Shown: in pieces, positions 37,573 to 48,700 of the stretch
Position numbering within the stretch: the stretch's first letter is position 1
How the letters are laid out: each line of letters begins with the position of its first letter
Source of the DNA: Flavobacterium sp. TAB 87
Lineage (GTDB): Bacteria; Bacteroidota; Bacteroidia; Flavobacteriales; Flavobacteriaceae
Reading direction: 5' to 3'
Assembly: GCF_001529295.1 (NCBI RefSeq)
Contig: NZ_LLWK01000037.1
Coordinates: forward strand, 558,001 to 622,000
DNA: 64,000 nt
Notes under the pieces: model-generated
What the model saw: the letters and a program-made list of their open reading frames with translations, nothing else
The model's database searches: none
What the model was told of the DNA's origin: nothing
Translations under genes and position numbers: made by a program

Positions 37573-38889
37573 TTAATAGTGGCATTTACCACATTCTAAA
37601 CCTCCCATTTGTGCTGCAGTCAATTTGTCTACACCGTATTTTTTAGAAAGTTCAGCATGAATTTTCGCATAGTATTCATTCCCTTCCATTTTAACATCGG
37701 TTTTTCTATGACAATCGATACACCAACCCATAGTTAATGGAGCAAATTGTTTTTGGATTTCATATGTTTCCACAGGACCATGACATTTTTGACAATCAAT
37801 ACCAGCAACAGTTACGTGTTGTGAGTGGTTGAAATAAACAAAATCAGGTAAATTATGAATACGAACCCATTTTACAGGCTCCGTCTTTCCAGTATAAGAT
37901 TGCGATGATTTATCCCAACCAACCGCAGTATATAATTTTTGTATTTCTTCGTCGTAAAAAGCTTTGCTGTACTCAGGAGTAGCAGTAGCCTCAGCAACTT
38001 CAGCAATATTCTTATGACAGTTCATACAAACGTTCAACGAAGGAATACCTGCATTTTTACTTACACGAGCAGCAGAGTGACAATACTTACAGTTTACCTC
38101 ATTATCACCTGCGTGAATTTTATGAGAGAAATGTATTGGCTGAATTGGCTCATAGTTTTGATCTACTCCAACTTGCATTAAGAAACCATATACAAAATAA
38201 CCACTAGCCAATAACAAGAATACCGAAGTAACTAATACTAAAAACTGATTTTTTGCAAATGCTTTCCAAATTGGAACACGAACGTTTTTAGGCGTTACAT
38301 CAAGCTCGTTAATATTGGCAACCTTACGAAGCACATTATTTACTAAAACCAACATAACAACCAACATTGCCATCACCAAAGCAAGAACTCCCAAAATAAC
38401 GTTATTAGAAATACCGTTATCTTGAGCAGCGCCAGCTGCAGGTTGAGCACCTACTGCAGCAACTGGAGCAGCAGCTTTAGGCTCTGACGTATATGCAATC
38501 ATATCATCAATATCCGCAGTTGAAAGCTGAGGGAAGTGCGTCATCGGAATTTTATTGTATTCCTCAAAAATCTTCACCGCCGCTGCATCACCTGAAGCAA
38601 TCAAATCAGAGCTATTATGAATCCACTTGTACAACCAAGCTGCATCATGTTTTTCAATAATACCACGCAACGCAGGCCCTGTAGATTTTGCATCTAACTT
38701 GTGACACGCAGCGCAATTTGAATTAAAAAGCTCCTTACCCTTTGCTACATCTCCTCCACTTTGAGCAACAGGAGCATCAGCTGCTGGAGCAGCATCTTGA
38801 GCATTTGAAGTTAAAGAAAAAACAACTGTTAGCGATAAGCTAATAAGCAATTTCCTTAAGACCGAATTATGGTTACCCACCTTTTTCAT
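37573..38889 (-). CDS. actA: Alternative complex III, ActA multiheme cytochrome c (six heme motifs)
   Basis: About 438 residues from the ATG at 38887-38889 (MKKVGNH), which puts a signal peptide (about 12-30, ending SNAQ) in the normal place; an upstream ATG at 38940 is possible. The N-terminal part is a class I cytochrome c domain with CAACHKLDAKSTGP. Two helices follow (about 162-188 and 215-240), then a pentaheme part with CKYCH, CMNCH, CQKCH, CIDCH and the C-terminal CGKCHY. Classical ActA is pentaheme, so this is a fusion of mono- and pentaheme cytochromes. It heads the act-cta operon. Confidence 0.93.
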   Translation of the reverse strand: MKKVGNHNSVLRKLLISLSLTVVFSLTSNAQDAAPAADAPVAQSGGDVAKGKELFNSNCAACHKLDAKSTGPALRGIIEKHDAAWLYKWIHNSSDLIASGDAAAVKIFEEYNKIPMTHFPQLSTADIDDMIAYTSEPKAAAPVAAVGAQPAAGAAQDNGISNNVILGVLALVMAMLVVMLVLVNNVLRKVANINELDVTPKNVRVPIWKAFAKNQFLVLVTSVFLLLASGYFVYGFLMQVGVDQNYEPIQPIHFSHKIHAGDNEVNCKYCHSAARVSKNAGIPSLNVCMNCHKNIAEVAEATATPEYSKAFYDEEIQKLYTAVGWDKSSQSYTGKTEPVKWVRIHNLPDFVYFNHSQHVTVAGIDCQKCHGPVETYEIQKQFAPLTMGWCIDCHRKTDVKMEGNEYYAKIHAELSKKYGVDKLTAAQMGGLECGKCHY

Positions 38890-38976
38890 ACTACTATAAT
38901 AATTATCTACTAAATTTGGCACGATTTTTTCATTGTTCAATACATAGAAAATCTATACCCTCTTTTAAAACTTGCA

Positions 38977-38984
38977 CAAAAATA
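38977..38984 (-). promoter_or_regulatory. -7 box of the act-cta operon
   Basis: TATTTTTG on the minus strand fits TAnnTTTG. It lies 88 bp before the chosen actA start. No clear -33 TTTG. It could drive the whole eight-gene respiratory operon down to the terminator after ctaD. Confidence 0.45.
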
Positions 38985-39082
38985 CAATTTAAGAACTATT
39001 CTAAAAACCTTAAAATAGTCTTAAATGTTAATTTATATCAATTCTAAATAAATTCACATGTAGTCTTTGTTCATTTAAATAT

Positions 39083-39090
39083 TACTTTTG
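39083..39090 (+). promoter_or_regulatory. -7 box of the SPOR protein gene
   Basis: TACTTTTG on the plus strand fits TAnnTTTG; transcription would start near 39095-39100, downstream of a possible ATG at 39088, so translation must start at 39109 or 39130. Confidence 0.45.
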
Positions 39091-39129
39091 TTCAAAAACC
39101 GTCACGTTATGAGAATCTTACCTCTAAAA

Positions 39130-39498
39130 ATGAAACATATCTACACCATTAGCCTCAGTATTTTGACTTGTTCTATATATGCACAAAATCAGAATACTAC
39201 CTTAAAACAAGACCCTAAATTTGAGCAATTACTCAATGAAAAGCGACGTATTAATGCGACAAATATTGTTAACGATAGTTATCGCGTACAAATATACAGC
39301 GGCAAAAGTGACGAGGCTAAAAAGACTTTAAACGATTTTAAAACGGAGTTTAAAGACATAGATGCAACCATAATTTTCAACACTCCAAATTACAAAGTAT
39401 TAGTTGGTAATTTTGAAAGTAGAATCGAAGCAGAACGAAATTTGATTGATATTAAAAAGAGATACGGAAACGTTTTTTTGATTAAGCCCGAAAAATAG
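39130..39498 (+). CDS. SPOR-domain secreted protein
   Basis: About 122 residues from the ATG at 39130 (MKHIYTISLS), followed by a signal peptide ending near IYAQ; ATG 39109 is an alternative. The C-terminal 75 residues form a SPOR-like peptidoglycan-binding domain (YRVQIYSGKSDEAKKTLNDF ... YKVLVGNFESRIEAERNL), a fold that binds glycan strands lacking stem peptides at division sites. It stands alone between the act operon (divergent) and infB (convergent), closed by a strong terminator. Confidence 0.85.
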   Translation: MKHIYTISLSILTCSIYAQNQNTTLKQDPKFEQLLNEKRRINATNIVNDSYRVQIYSGKSDEAKKTLNDFKTEFKDIDATIIFNTPNYKVLVGNFESRIEAERNLIDIKKRYGNVFLIKPEK

Positions 39499-39522
39499 AA
39501 CGACAATCAATGAAGTAAACAT

Positions 39523-39560
39523 AAAGAGGCCGTCTTAACTAAAATTAAGACGGCCTCTTT
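39523..39560 (+). terminator. Terminator of SPOR gene
   Basis: A perfect 16-bp inverted repeat with a 6-nt loop; its GC-rich core (GAGGCCGTC) is followed on the plus strand by a T-rich tail. Being symmetric with A/T ends, it could also act for transcripts from infB. Confidence 0.88.
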
Positions 39561-39667
39561 ATTTATAATTCATAAATGAACAATGGCAGGTTAAATAATT
39601 ATTAACACCACAGAAGACATAAAACCACTACACTCATAAAATAAGATCTACTTTAAATTTTCTCCAT

Positions 39668-39698
39668 AAAAAAATCCCGACGAATCGGGATTTTTTTT
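39668..39698 (-). terminator. Terminator after infB
   Basis: The stem ATCCCGA/TCGGGAT closes a TTCG loop on the minus strand and is flanked by A- and T-runs, 18 bp after the infB stop codon. Confidence 0.88.
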
Positions 39699-39715
39699 AC
39701 TTATAGCAAAAAATT

Positions 39716-42604
39716 CTATTTCAATTTTTTCTTAATCGCAACCTCATGGTATGCTTCAATAACATCTCTTTCTTCAATATCATTATAACCTTTAACTTGA
39801 ATACCACAGTCGTAACCTTTAGCTACTTCTCGTACATCATCTTTAAATCGTTTCAAAGCAATTAATTCACCTTCATGAACAACTACCCCGTCTCTAATAA
39901 TTCTGATTTTACCATTTCTAGTAATTTTACCATCCATCACCATACATCCGGCAATTGTACCAACTTTAGAAATTTTAAACAACTCTCTGATCTCAGCAGT
40001 ACCAAGTACTTCTTCTTTCATTACAGGAGCTAACATTCCTTCCATCGCATCTTTCAAGTCATCAATTGCTGCATAGATAATAGAGTAGTAGCGGATATCA
40101 ATTTCTTCTTTATCAGCTAACTGTCTGGCATTTCCTGCAGGACGAACATTAAATCCGATAATAATCGCATCGGAAGCAGAAGCCAACATAACGTCTGTTT
40201 CTGTAATCGCTCCAACACCTTTATGAATAATATTAATCTCAATTTCTTCTGTAGAAAGTTTAGAGAACGAATCGGATAATGCTTCAACAGAACCATCCAC
40301 GTCACCTTTAAGAATAACATTCAACTCTTTAAATTGACCTAAAGCTATACGACGACCAATTTCATCTAAAGTAATATGACGTTGCGTACGTACCGATTGT
40401 TCACGCATTAATTGAGAACGTTTCGAAGCAATTTGTTTCGCTTCTTTTTCATCTTCAAATACATTGAACTTATCACCTGCAGTAGCTGCACCATCAAGAC
40501 CTAATACTGATACAGGAGTAGATGGACCTGCTTCTAAAACAGAATTCCCTCTTTCATCATGCATCGCTTTAATCTTACCATGATGTTTACCTGCCAACAT
40601 GTAATCACCAATTTTTAGCGTTCCGTGTTGTACTAATATCGTAGATACATATCCTTTTCCTTTATCAAGGAAAGCTTCTACTACCGTTCCTTGTGCCGCT
40701 TTGTTAGGATTAGATTTTAAATCTAACACTTCAGCCTCAAGTAATACTTTTTCTAATAATTCTTTAACTCCTGTTCCAACTTTTGCCGAAATATCATGAG
40801 ATTGGAACTTTCCTCCCCAATCTTCCACAAGTAAATTCATACCTGCTAATTTTTCTTTTATCTTCTCTGGATTAGAGTTTGGCTTATCTACCTTATTGAT
40901 TGCAAAAATAATTGGCACATTAGCTGCTTGCGCATGGCTAATTGCTTCTTTAGTTTGTGGCATGATGTCATCATCTGCAGCAATTACAATAATAGCAATA
41001 TCCGTTACTTGAGCTCCACGTGCACGCATCGCAGTAAATGCTTCGTGACCAGGAGTATCAAGGAATGCGATTTTTTGTCCGTTATCTAAAGTCACTCCGT
41101 ATGCACCAATATGCTGCGTAATTCCTCCAGACTCACCTGCAATAACATTTTCTTTACGAATATAATCCAGTAAAGATGTTTTACCGTGGTCAACGTGACC
41201 CATTACAGTTACAATCGGTGCTCTGAAAACAAGATCTTCTTCTTTATCTTCAACAACTTGTATTGCTTCTTCAATGTCAACAGTAATAAACTCAACTTCA
41301 TAACCAAATTCATCAGCTACAATAGTTAATGTTTCTGCATCTAAACGTTGGTTCATGGTAACCATGATTCCAAGTGACATACACGTACCAATAACTTTAG
41401 TAATTGGCACATCCATCATGATGGCAATTTCACCGACCGTTACAAATTCAGTAACCTTAATGGTTTTACTTCCTTCGTCGATAGCTCTTTGCTCCTCATC
41501 AGATTTCTGACGGTGCGTATCTCTTTTATCTCTTCTATATTTAGCAGCTTTAGATTTTCCTCCTTTTTTACCTTGAAGTTTTTCTAAAGTTTCTCTAATT
41601 TGATTTTTAACTTCCTCTTCTGTTGGCTCAACTTTAGCTACAATTGCAGGACGATTTCCTCTCACAAATCCAGGACGAGTACTTCTAGCGCCAGGAGCAT
41701 TTGGAGTAATTTTATTTGGATTTGGTGTTCCTGGAGGCCTTGTACTTGCTGCACTTGGCACACCTGGCTTAGTCGGAATTCTTTTACGTTTATTTTTGTT
41801 AGCGCTATTTGCTGCACCTGGAGCACCTGGTTTATTAGGTATGATCTTTGGATCTTCCTTTTTCTTTTTTGGTTTATTAAATTGAGATAAATCAATTGTT
41901 TGACCAGTAAGCTTTGTTCCAGATAATTTTTGGTACTGCGTAGCAATTGTTTCTTCTACAGGAGACTCCTCAGTTGTTGAAGGAGCATCATTTGGATTTG
42001 CTACAGGAGGAGCGGCAACGGCGACGGGAGCAACAGGTGCTTGGTCCGCCTTCACTACTTTTTCTTCCTTAACTTCCTTTTCTTCTTTTTTATGAATTGC
42101 AGCAGCTATAGGTTTCGCGATAGGCTCTTCCTTTTTTACTGGTTTTGCTTCAGCTTGTGGAACTTCAGCTTGAACAGCTTTTGGCTCTTCAGCTTTAACT
42201 TCTTTTACAGGAGTACTAGGAACACTTACAGGCTTTTTAGGATTAAGATCGATCTTTCCTACTTGCACAGGACTTTGAACGACCGCTTTAGCTTTAATAA
42301 TCTCTTGTTGCCTTTGACGTTCTTCGTCTTGCTTGCGTTTATCTTCAATCTCTTTTTCACGCTCTAAACGAAGCGCTTCTTTCTCTTTTCTTTTCTCCTC
42401 ACCCACTTCTTTAGAAGCCTCTTTATTCCCCTTATCGCCCGCAAATTGACTTTGAAGTATATTAAATTCCTGATTAGAAATTTTAGCGTTTGGATTTGCA
42501 TCAATAGCAATTCCCTTATCTTTTAGATAATCGACAGCTCTTTCTAACGAAATGTTTAATTCCCTTAAAACCTTGTTAATTCTTATTACTCTCTCTTCAG
42601 ACAT
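39716..42604 (-). CDS. infB: Translation initiation factor IF-2
   Basis: A 962-residue GTPase that brings fMet-tRNA to the 30S subunit. Residues about 1-60 form the IF2N module; residues about 60-370 are low-complexity Lys/Glu/Pro/Ala-rich linker. The G domain starts near residue 470 with [15 protein letters not shown], then DTPGHEAF and NKVD. Domains II-IV follow, ending in [15 protein letters not shown]. The length is typical for Bacteroidota. It is the third gene of the rimP-nusA-infB unit, 51 bp after nusA. Confidence 0.97.
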   Translation of the reverse strand: MSEERVIRINKVLRELNISLERAVDYLKDKGIAIDANPNAKISNQEFNILQSQFAGDKGNKEASKEVGEEKRKEKEALRLEREKEIEDKRKQDEERQRQQEIIKAKAVVQSPVQVGKIDLNPKKPVSVPSTPVKEVKAEEPKAVQAEVPQAEAKPVKKEEPIAKPIAAAIHKKEEKEVKEEKVVKADQAPVAPVAVAAPPVANPNDAPSTTEESPVEETIATQYQKLSGTKLTGQTIDLSQFNKPKKKKEDPKIIPNKPGAPGAANSANKNKRKRIPTKPGVPSAASTRPPGTPNPNKITPNAPGARSTRPGFVRGNRPAIVAKVEPTEEEVKNQIRETLEKLQGKKGGKSKAAKYRRDKRDTHRQKSDEEQRAIDEGSKTIKVTEFVTVGEIAIMMDVPITKVIGTCMSLGIMVTMNQRLDAETLTIVADEFGYEVEFITVDIEEAIQVVEDKEEDLVFRAPIVTVMGHVDHGKTSLLDYIRKENVIAGESGGITQHIGAYGVTLDNGQKIAFLDTPGHEAFTAMRARGAQVTDIAIIVIAADDDIMPQTKEAISHAQAANVPIIFAINKVDKPNSNPEKIKEKLAGMNLLVEDWGGKFQSHDISAKVGTGVKELLEKVLLEAEVLDLKSNPNKAAQGTVVEAFLDKGKGYVSTILVQHGTLKIGDYMLAGKHHGKIKAMHDERGNSVLEAGPSTPVSVLGLDGAATAGDKFNVFEDEKEAKQIASKRSQLMREQSVRTQRHITLDEIGRRIALGQFKELNVILKGDVDGSVEALSDSFSKLSTEEIEINIIHKGVGAITETDVMLASASDAIIIGFNVRPAGNARQLADKEEIDIRYYSIIYAAIDDLKDAMEGMLAPVMKEEVLGTAEIRELFKISKVGTIAGCMVMDGKITRNGKIRIIRDGVVVHEGELIALKRFKDDVREVAKGYDCGIQVKGYNDIEERDVIEAYHEVAIKKKLK

Positions 42605-42655
42605 AAAACCTTTTTATTAATACCTAATTTGTTGTGTTGTGAGATCGATAGATAA

Positions 42656-43903
42656 TTAACTATCAAACTCTTCTTTTAGTATGCGCATTACATCTTGAAT
42701 CGTTTCCTCTTCTAAGTCTGTTCTACGAACTAAATCATCTACTTCTTGCTTCAAGATACTTCTTGCAGTATCTAAACCAATCTTTGCAAATTCTTCGATT
42801 ACCCATCCTTCGATCTCATCTGAGAACTCTGTCAACTCAACATCATCATCTTCGCCACCCGCAAGATCGCCTTCTCTGATAACATCCAATTCGTAACCGG
42901 TCAATAAACCTGCCAACTTTATATTATGCCCACCTCTACCGATGGCTTTTGATACTTCTTCTAATTTTAAGAACACCTCTGCTCTTTTTGTTTCTTCATT
43001 AATTTTAATAGAAGAAACTTTAGCCGGACTTAACGCTCTAGTTATATACAACTGGATATTGCTTGTATAATTAATTACGTCAATGTTTTCGTTTCCTAAT
43101 TCACGAACAATTCCGTGAATACGAGAACCTTTCATTCCAACACATGCACCCACTGGATCAATTCGATCATCATACGAATCGACAGCAACTTTTGCTTTCT
43201 CTCCTGGAATACGAACTACATTTTTAACATTAATCAAACCGTCAAAAACTTCAGGAATTTCTTGTTCAAACAATTTTTCTAAAAACTTCTCTGAAGTTCT
43301 AGACATAATGATTTGAGGTTTGTTTCCTTTCAATTCAACACTTTCAATAATACCACGAACATTATCTCCTTTTCTAAAAAAGTCAGATGGAATTTGTTTT
43401 TCTTTTGGCAAAACAATTTCATTTCCTTCGTCATCAACCAAGATTACCACTCGCGGACGAACGTGATGCACTTCGGCCGTGTAAATATCACCAATAATAT
43501 CTTTAAATTGCTTGTAAAGATTAGTATTGTCGTGTTCGTGAATTTTAGATATTAAGTTTTGACGTAAAGCCAAAATTGCTCTTCTTCCTAAATCTATCAA
43601 CTTTACTTCTTCAGAAACCTCTTCACCAATTTCGAAATCGGCTTCAATTTTACGTGCTTCTGTTAAAGTAATTTCTTCATTTTCAAAATCAAGATCTTCG
43701 TCTGCCACGATTACACGCCTTCTCCATATTTCCATATCACCCTTATCTGGGTTAATGATAATGTCAAAGTTGTCATCTGAACCGTATTTTTTCTTCAATG
43801 CATTTCTAAATACATCTTCTAAAATTGCCATAAGCGTTACACGATCAATAAGTTTATCGTCTTTAAACTCTGAAAATGAATCGATTAATGCTAAATTTTC
43901 CAT
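42656..43903 (-). CDS. nusA: Transcription termination/antitermination factor NusA
   Basis: A 415-residue protein: N-terminal RNA-polymerase-binding domain (about 1-130), S1 domain (about 135-200, with a VVILVDDEGNEIVLPKEKQ segment), and KH1 and KH2 (GACVGMKGSRIHGIVRELG; AIGRGGHNIKLAGLLTGYEL). It lacks the C-terminal acidic repeats of E. coli NusA, as usual in this phylum. It modulates pausing and termination and could act on the hairpin in its own operon leader. It follows rimP by 13 bp. Confidence 0.97.
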   Translation of the reverse strand: MENLALIDSFSEFKDDKLIDRVTLMAILEDVFRNALKKKYGSDDNFDIIINPDKGDMEIWRRRVIVADEDLDFENEEITLTEARKIEADFEIGEEVSEEVKLIDLGRRAILALRQNLISKIHEHDNTNLYKQFKDIIGDIYTAEVHHVRPRVVILVDDEGNEIVLPKEKQIPSDFFRKGDNVRGIIESVELKGNKPQIIMSRTSEKFLEKLFEQEIPEVFDGLINVKNVVRIPGEKAKVAVDSYDDRIDPVGACVGMKGSRIHGIVRELGNENIDVINYTSNIQLYITRALSPAKVSSIKINEETKRAEVFLKLEEVSKAIGRGGHNIKLAGLLTGYELDVIREGDLAGGEDDDVELTEFSDEIEGWVIEEFAKIGLDTARSILKQEVDDLVRRTDLEEETIQDVMRILKEEFDS

Positions 43904-43916
43904 GCGAATTCTTTAA

Positions 43917-44381
43917 TTAAAATGTTACTGTAACAATTGCCTCTTTGATTTCTGTATAAGGTATTTGTTGTTTTTTCTGTACTGTTTCTTTTCCCTTGCC
44001 TATTTTTTTAGGCTCTCTCGCTTCCCACGACAAAATTATAAAATCTTCATTAGCATCAACTAACTCCGCCTCAATTTTTTCGATCACTGTGGAAACGATG
44101 AGGGTACGTCCAATATTTTTTTTGTACTGACGAACCATTTTTAATGGTGAACCTACCCCTACTGAAGCAACTTCAAGAGAAAAATCTTGTTCTTCTCTAT
44201 CCAAATTATTCTCAACTGCTCGACTAACATCAATACAATCTTGCAACATCACACCATCATCACCATCCAAAGCAATAATTACTTTGAAAGCGTCGGTTAT
44301 AGTCAAATCAATCAAAAAAATTGATGGCTTGTCAACGAGCGATTCTGCGATTAGCGTATTTATTTTTTCTTTAAACGTCAT
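43917..44381 (-). CDS. rimP: Ribosome maturation factor RimP
   Basis: A 154-residue protein needed for 30S maturation. The N-terminal alpha/beta domain ([21 protein letters not shown], then [19 protein letters not shown]) and a C-terminal SH3-like domain are present. I chose the ATG at 44379-44381 (MTFKEK); a longer frame from 44417 would run through the leader hairpin and add residues unlike RimP. First gene of rimP-nusA-infB. Confidence 0.92.
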   Translation of the reverse strand: MTFKEKINTLIAESLVDKPSIFLIDLTITDAFKVIIALDGDDGVMLQDCIDVSRAVENNLDREEQDFSLEVASVGVGSPLKMVRQYKKNIGRTLIVSTVIEKIEAELVDANEDFIILSWEAREPKKIGKGKETVQKKQQIPYTEIKEAIVTVTF

Positions 44382-44395
44382 ATTTTTATAAAAAG

Positions 44396-44416
44396 AGGGG
44401 ACACTTAGTCCCCTCA
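44396..44416 (-). promoter_or_regulatory. Terminator-like hairpin in the rimP-nusA-infB leader
   Basis: GAGGGGAC/GTCCCCTC, an 8-bp GC-rich stem with a 5-nt loop, followed on the minus strand by TTTTTATAAA. It lies between the -7 box (44446-44453) and the rimP ATG (44379-44381), so it is inside the transcribed leader and looks like an intrinsic terminator or attenuator. Confidence 0.65.
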
Positions 44417-44445
44417 TTACTTAGTTTTTTTATTAAATAACGGTG

Positions 44446-44453
44446 CAAATATA
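44446..44453 (-). promoter_or_regulatory. -7 box for rimP-nusA-infB
   Basis: TATATTTG on the minus strand fits TAnnTTTG, predicting a leader of roughly 55-60 nt. No clear -33 TTTG. Confidence 0.5.
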
Positions 44454-44557
44454 GTGATTATTTTTATAAATAGTATTAAATAGATTCTCCTAATATTATT
44501 TCCTACCTTTATAGTACATTTTAATAGTCAAATTCTAACTTTTTTAAACCTAAAATA

Positions 44558-45382
44558 ATGAAAAGAATACTAGTCCCCACCGATTTTTCAGAAAATGCAG
44601 AAAACGCACTTAAAGTAGCGGTTCAAATCGCTCAAAAAAATAATTCCGAAATCATTCTTGCCCATATTTTAGAACTTCCCAACCAAGCGAAAGATGCCAT
44701 CATGGGCGGAACGAGCATTCCAGAAGTTATGCTTTTTATGAAAAAAGCAGAAGAAGTTATGGCAACTTTGAGCCAGAGATCGTATTTGAGTAACATAAAA
44801 GTAGGAACGATTACCAAATTAGATCGCGTTTCTGAAGGAATAAATGCCATTAGCAAAGACAATGCAATCGATTTAATTGTGATGGGCTCTCATGGAACTT
44901 CAGGATTCGAAGAATTACTAATTGGATCGAATACTGAAAAAGTGGTCCGTCATTCTGACATACCTGTTTTAGTTATCAAAAAAGAAATTACAAATTTTAA
45001 AATTGACAACTTAGTTTTCGCTTCCGATTTTTCTGAAGAAATCAAAAAACCTTTCCAAAATCTACTGGATTTCGCTTCTTTCTTTAATTCAAAATTGCAT
45101 TTGGTCCTAATTAATACACCAAATAGCTTTCATACCACTAAGGAATCGGATAAAATAATGAACGACTTTGTGAGTAATTTTAGCTTAACTAATTACACAA
45201 CGCAAACTTACAATGACTCTAACGTAGAAAGTGGAATAGTGAATTTTGCGAAGTCTATAGATGCAGATGTAATTGGAATGTGCACACACGGTCGAACAGG
45301 TCTCTCGTACTTTTTTAATGGAAGCATTAGCGAAGGCTTAGTAAACCACACTATTAGACCAATCATTACTTTTAAAATATAA
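44558..45382 (+). CDS. Universal stress protein, tandem UspA domains
   Basis: A 274-residue protein with two UspA domains. The first (about 1-145) starts KRILVPTDFSENAENALKVA and has the ATP-binding pattern GSHGTSGFEELLIGS. The second (about 148-274) starts VFASDFSEE and has CTHGRTGLSYFFNGS, with Gly spacing also kept. Usp proteins bind nucleotides and accompany stress survival. It is divergent from rimP and ends at a shared terminator with the tRNA-Gln gene. Confidence 0.92.
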   Translation: MKRILVPTDFSENAENALKVAVQIAQKNNSEIILAHILELPNQAKDAIMGGTSIPEVMLFMKKAEEVMATLSQRSYLSNIKVGTITKLDRVSEGINAISKDNAIDLIVMGSHGTSGFEELLIGSNTEKVVRHSDIPVLVIKKEITNFKIDNLVFASDFSEEIKKPFQNLLDFASFFNSKLHLVLINTPNSFHTTKESDKIMNDFVSNFSLTNYTTQTYNDSNVESGIVNFAKSIDADVIGMCTHGRTGLSYFFNGSISEGLVNHTIRPIITFKI

Positions 45383-45400
45383 ATTAAAAGTTATTGCATA

Positions 45401-45430
45401 AAAAAAGCCTCTCGAATGAGAGGCTTTTTT
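45401..45430. terminator. Bidirectional terminator, usp / tRNA-Gln
   Basis: AAAAAAGCCTCTC pairs perfectly with GAGAGGCTTTTTT around a GAAT loop. The symmetric A/T ends let it end both the usp transcript (plus) and the tRNA-Gln transcript (minus). Confidence 0.88.
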
Positions 45431-45431
45431 G

Positions 45432-45502
45432 TTGGTCTACAAGGACTCGAACCTTGAAAGACTGCACCAAAAACAGTTGTGTTACCATTACACCATAGAC
45501 CA
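45432..45502 (-). tRNA. tRNA-Gln (anticodon TTG)
   Basis: The acceptor stem TGGTCTA/TAGACCA is perfect. The D arm contains TAATGGTAA, the anticodon stem is ACTGT/GCAGT with loop TTTTGGT (anticodon TTG), and the T arm contains GGTTCGAGTCC. CCA is not encoded. Length is 71 nt. It has a well-formed promoter and a terminator directly after it. Confidence 0.95.
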
Positions 45503-45523
45503 GTATCAGCGGTTAAGCGAGTG

Positions 45524-45553
45524 CAAATTTAGAGCTATTTTCCGTTTGCGCAA
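45524..45553 (-). promoter_or_regulatory. Promoter of tRNA-Gln
   Basis: -33 TTG (45551-45553), a 19-bp spacer and -7 TAAATTTG (45524-45531) on the minus strand, 22 bp before the tRNA 5' end. A near-perfect Bacteroidota housekeeping promoter. Confidence 0.7.
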
Positions 45554-45748
45554 GCTTTTTTCAAAGATTTTTTACTTTTTTTTCGTTTTTTTTTTATTCC
45601 GCATCAAAAGGACCCACAAACTCACTCAAGGACAGCAAATTAAGCAGTTCGCGGCTTTTTACTGAATTTTTTGTTAATCCACACTTCTTTACACAAAAAA
45701 GCATTTTCTTTGCAGCTAATAAAACGAATCCTATTTTAATACCTAAAT

Positions 45749-48700
45749 ATGACACAATTCAATTTCACTAAATGGAATACGATTATTGGTTGGTTTACAT
45801 TTACAATCGCTTTAATAACCTACACTCTTACTGTTGAACCTACAATGAGCTTTTGGGATTGTGGCGAATACATTGCCACAGCTGCAAAGCTAGAAGTGGG
45901 ACACCCACCTGGAGCCCCACTGTACCAAATGATGGGCGCTTTTTTTGCCATCTTTGCGATGGACGATCAACATATTGCATTAATGGTTAATATGATGTCT
46001 GTTTTCTCGAGTGCATTCACCATTTTGTTTTTATTTTGGTCTTCCTCTATTATTTTAAAGAAACTTGTGGCACGCTTTGCCGATATTAATACAAATAATG
46101 CCATTGTCATATTAGGAAGCTCGTTTGTTGGCGCTTTAACTTTTACGTTCTCAGATAGTTTCTGGTTTAATGCGGTTGAAGCAGAAGTGTACGCTATGGC
46201 AACTTTATTGATTGCTTTGCTATTGTGGCTTGGCTTGCGCTGGGAAGAAGACATGGATACTCCAAGAGGGAATAAATGGCTTTTAATTATCTCGTTAATC
46301 GTTGGACTTTCTTTTGGAGTTCACTTTATGGCCTTACTAACTATTCCTGCAATTGGTTTTATTTACTTTTTCAAAAACTATGAAACAGTAACGGCTAAAA
46401 ATTTCATTATTGCCAATGTGGTTGTAATTGCCGTTTTATTATTCATTTTTAAATTATTATTACCTCTTACCATGGCTTCTTTTGGAAAAACAGAAGTTTT
46501 TATGGTCAATGAAATGGGACTTCCCTTTAATTCAGGAACCATATTTGTAGCCTTGCTTTTGATTGCATTCTTTTATTTTGGATTAAAATATACCAAACAA
46601 AAGGGATTTGTTTTCTACAACACCATTGTTCTTTGCATATTATTTATTTTAATTGGGTTTTCTACTTGGTTGATGTTACCAATACGCGCCAATGCTAATA
46701 CGGTAATTAACGAGAACAAACCATCAGATGCTGCCGAAGTTCTAGCCTATTACAATAGAGAACAATACGGAGTTAATCCTTTGTTCTACGGACCACAATA
46801 TACTTCGACTTTCGCTGGACTTGATCCAAATAATCCGTATACCGATTCGAAACCGAATTACGAGAGAGATTATGAAACGGGTAAATATATTGTTACCAAT
46901 AATTTCAAAAATGCGGATCAAAATACCGACGATGCTCAAAAATCGTTTCTTCCTAGAATGTGGAGCACAGAACACATCGGTAATTATATCAATTTTACAA
47001 ATCCTCCTCAATTTCGAATCAATCCAAATTACGATTACGAAAACGATTTGCAGCGCTACGGCATCGATCCTAGCCAATTGTCAGAACAAGAATACACACA
47101 AGCTATCGCTCGTTTACAGAGTGAAATAGAGAAAACAATCCAAGAATTTCGCACCGCTTATGCGCAGCGACAAATTGACAATGACGGTTACGTAAAATTC
47201 TTAAAAAGTTACGGAGATTATCTTATTATTGAGAAACCAACGACGGTAGACAACTTTAGTTTTATGTTCGAATACCAATTTGGCTACATGTATTGGAGGT
47301 ATTTGATGTGGAATTTTGTTGGAAGACAAAGTGACGAACAAGGAAAATACGATAACTTAGATGGAAACTGGATTAGTGGAATCAAATTTATGGACTCGAT
47401 TCATTTAGGTTCGCAAGACAATTTGCCAAGTGATGTTTTAAATAATAAAGGAAGAAATATGTATTTCTTTCTACCCTTCATTTTAGGCTTAATTGGTTTG
47501 ATGTATCATGCCACCAAAGATCGCAAGAGTTTTTATGTCCTACTGGTTTTATTCCTATTTACCGGGATTGCCTTAAAAATATACTTGAATGAAAGGCCAT
47601 TTGAACCTCGCGAAAGAGATTACGCATTAGTCGGTTCCTTTTACGTGTTTGCCATATGGGTTGGTTTTGGGGTATATGCCTTGTATGAAACGCTACAAAA
47701 ATATTTAGTTCCAAAAATTGCAGGACCTGTAATTATAGGATGTTGTTTATTAGGCGCGCCAATATTAATGGCTTCTCAAAACTGGGATGACCACGACAGA
47801 TCGAATCGTTACACCGCTTTAGCTTTAGCTAAAAACTATTTGAATTCATGTGATGCCAACGCTATTTTATTTACCATTGGAGATAATGATACCTTCCCGC
47901 TATGGTATGCACAAGAAATTGAAGGTATTCGAACCGACGTGAAAATAGTAAACACCAGTTTGTTTATGACGGATTGGTATATCGACCAAATGAAAATGAA
48001 AACCTATGAATCGGAAGCTCTTCCTATTTCTTTTGACCACGATCAATACGTAGGAGATAATTTAAATTACGTGGCACACATTAATAAAGTGGACAGCCGT
48101 TGGGATATTAAAGATTTTATTGATTTTATAAAAAATCCAAAATCAATTGTTGAAATGCAAAATGGTCAAACAATCCATTTTTATCCAACGAACAAAATTA
48201 GAATTCCGGTTGATAAGGAAGCAATCATTAAGAACAAAGTTGTTGCACCACAGTACAACGATTCAATTGTTCCGTATATTGACATTGACATCAAAGGAAG
48301 TGCGATATACAAAAACAGATTAATGATGTTAGATATCGTTAAGAACAATAACTGGAAACGACCAATTTATTTTAGTCCAGGTGCCTTTGATCCCGAAGAT
48401 TATCTTTGGATGAAAGATTACTTGCAACTAGAAGGAATGGTTTACAAACTAGTTCCTATCAAAACAGCCTTCAATAAAGAAAATGGACCAATGGATATGG
48501 GACACATTGATTCTGAAAAGATGTACAATGTAGTTATGAAATGGGATTGGGGTAACGGCGACAGTGATAAAATTTACCACGATCCAGAAACAAGACGAAA
48601 CAGCATTTCCTACCGAAGCAATCTTTCTAGATTAATGAAACAGCTTATTGCTGAAGGTAAAAATGAGAAAGCCAAGAAAGTAATTGATTTGGCAATAACC

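Noticed and set aside
45429-45665. Plus-strand open frame of 78 codons
   Set aside because: It runs through the terminator, the tRNA-Gln gene and its promoter; composition is not protein-like.
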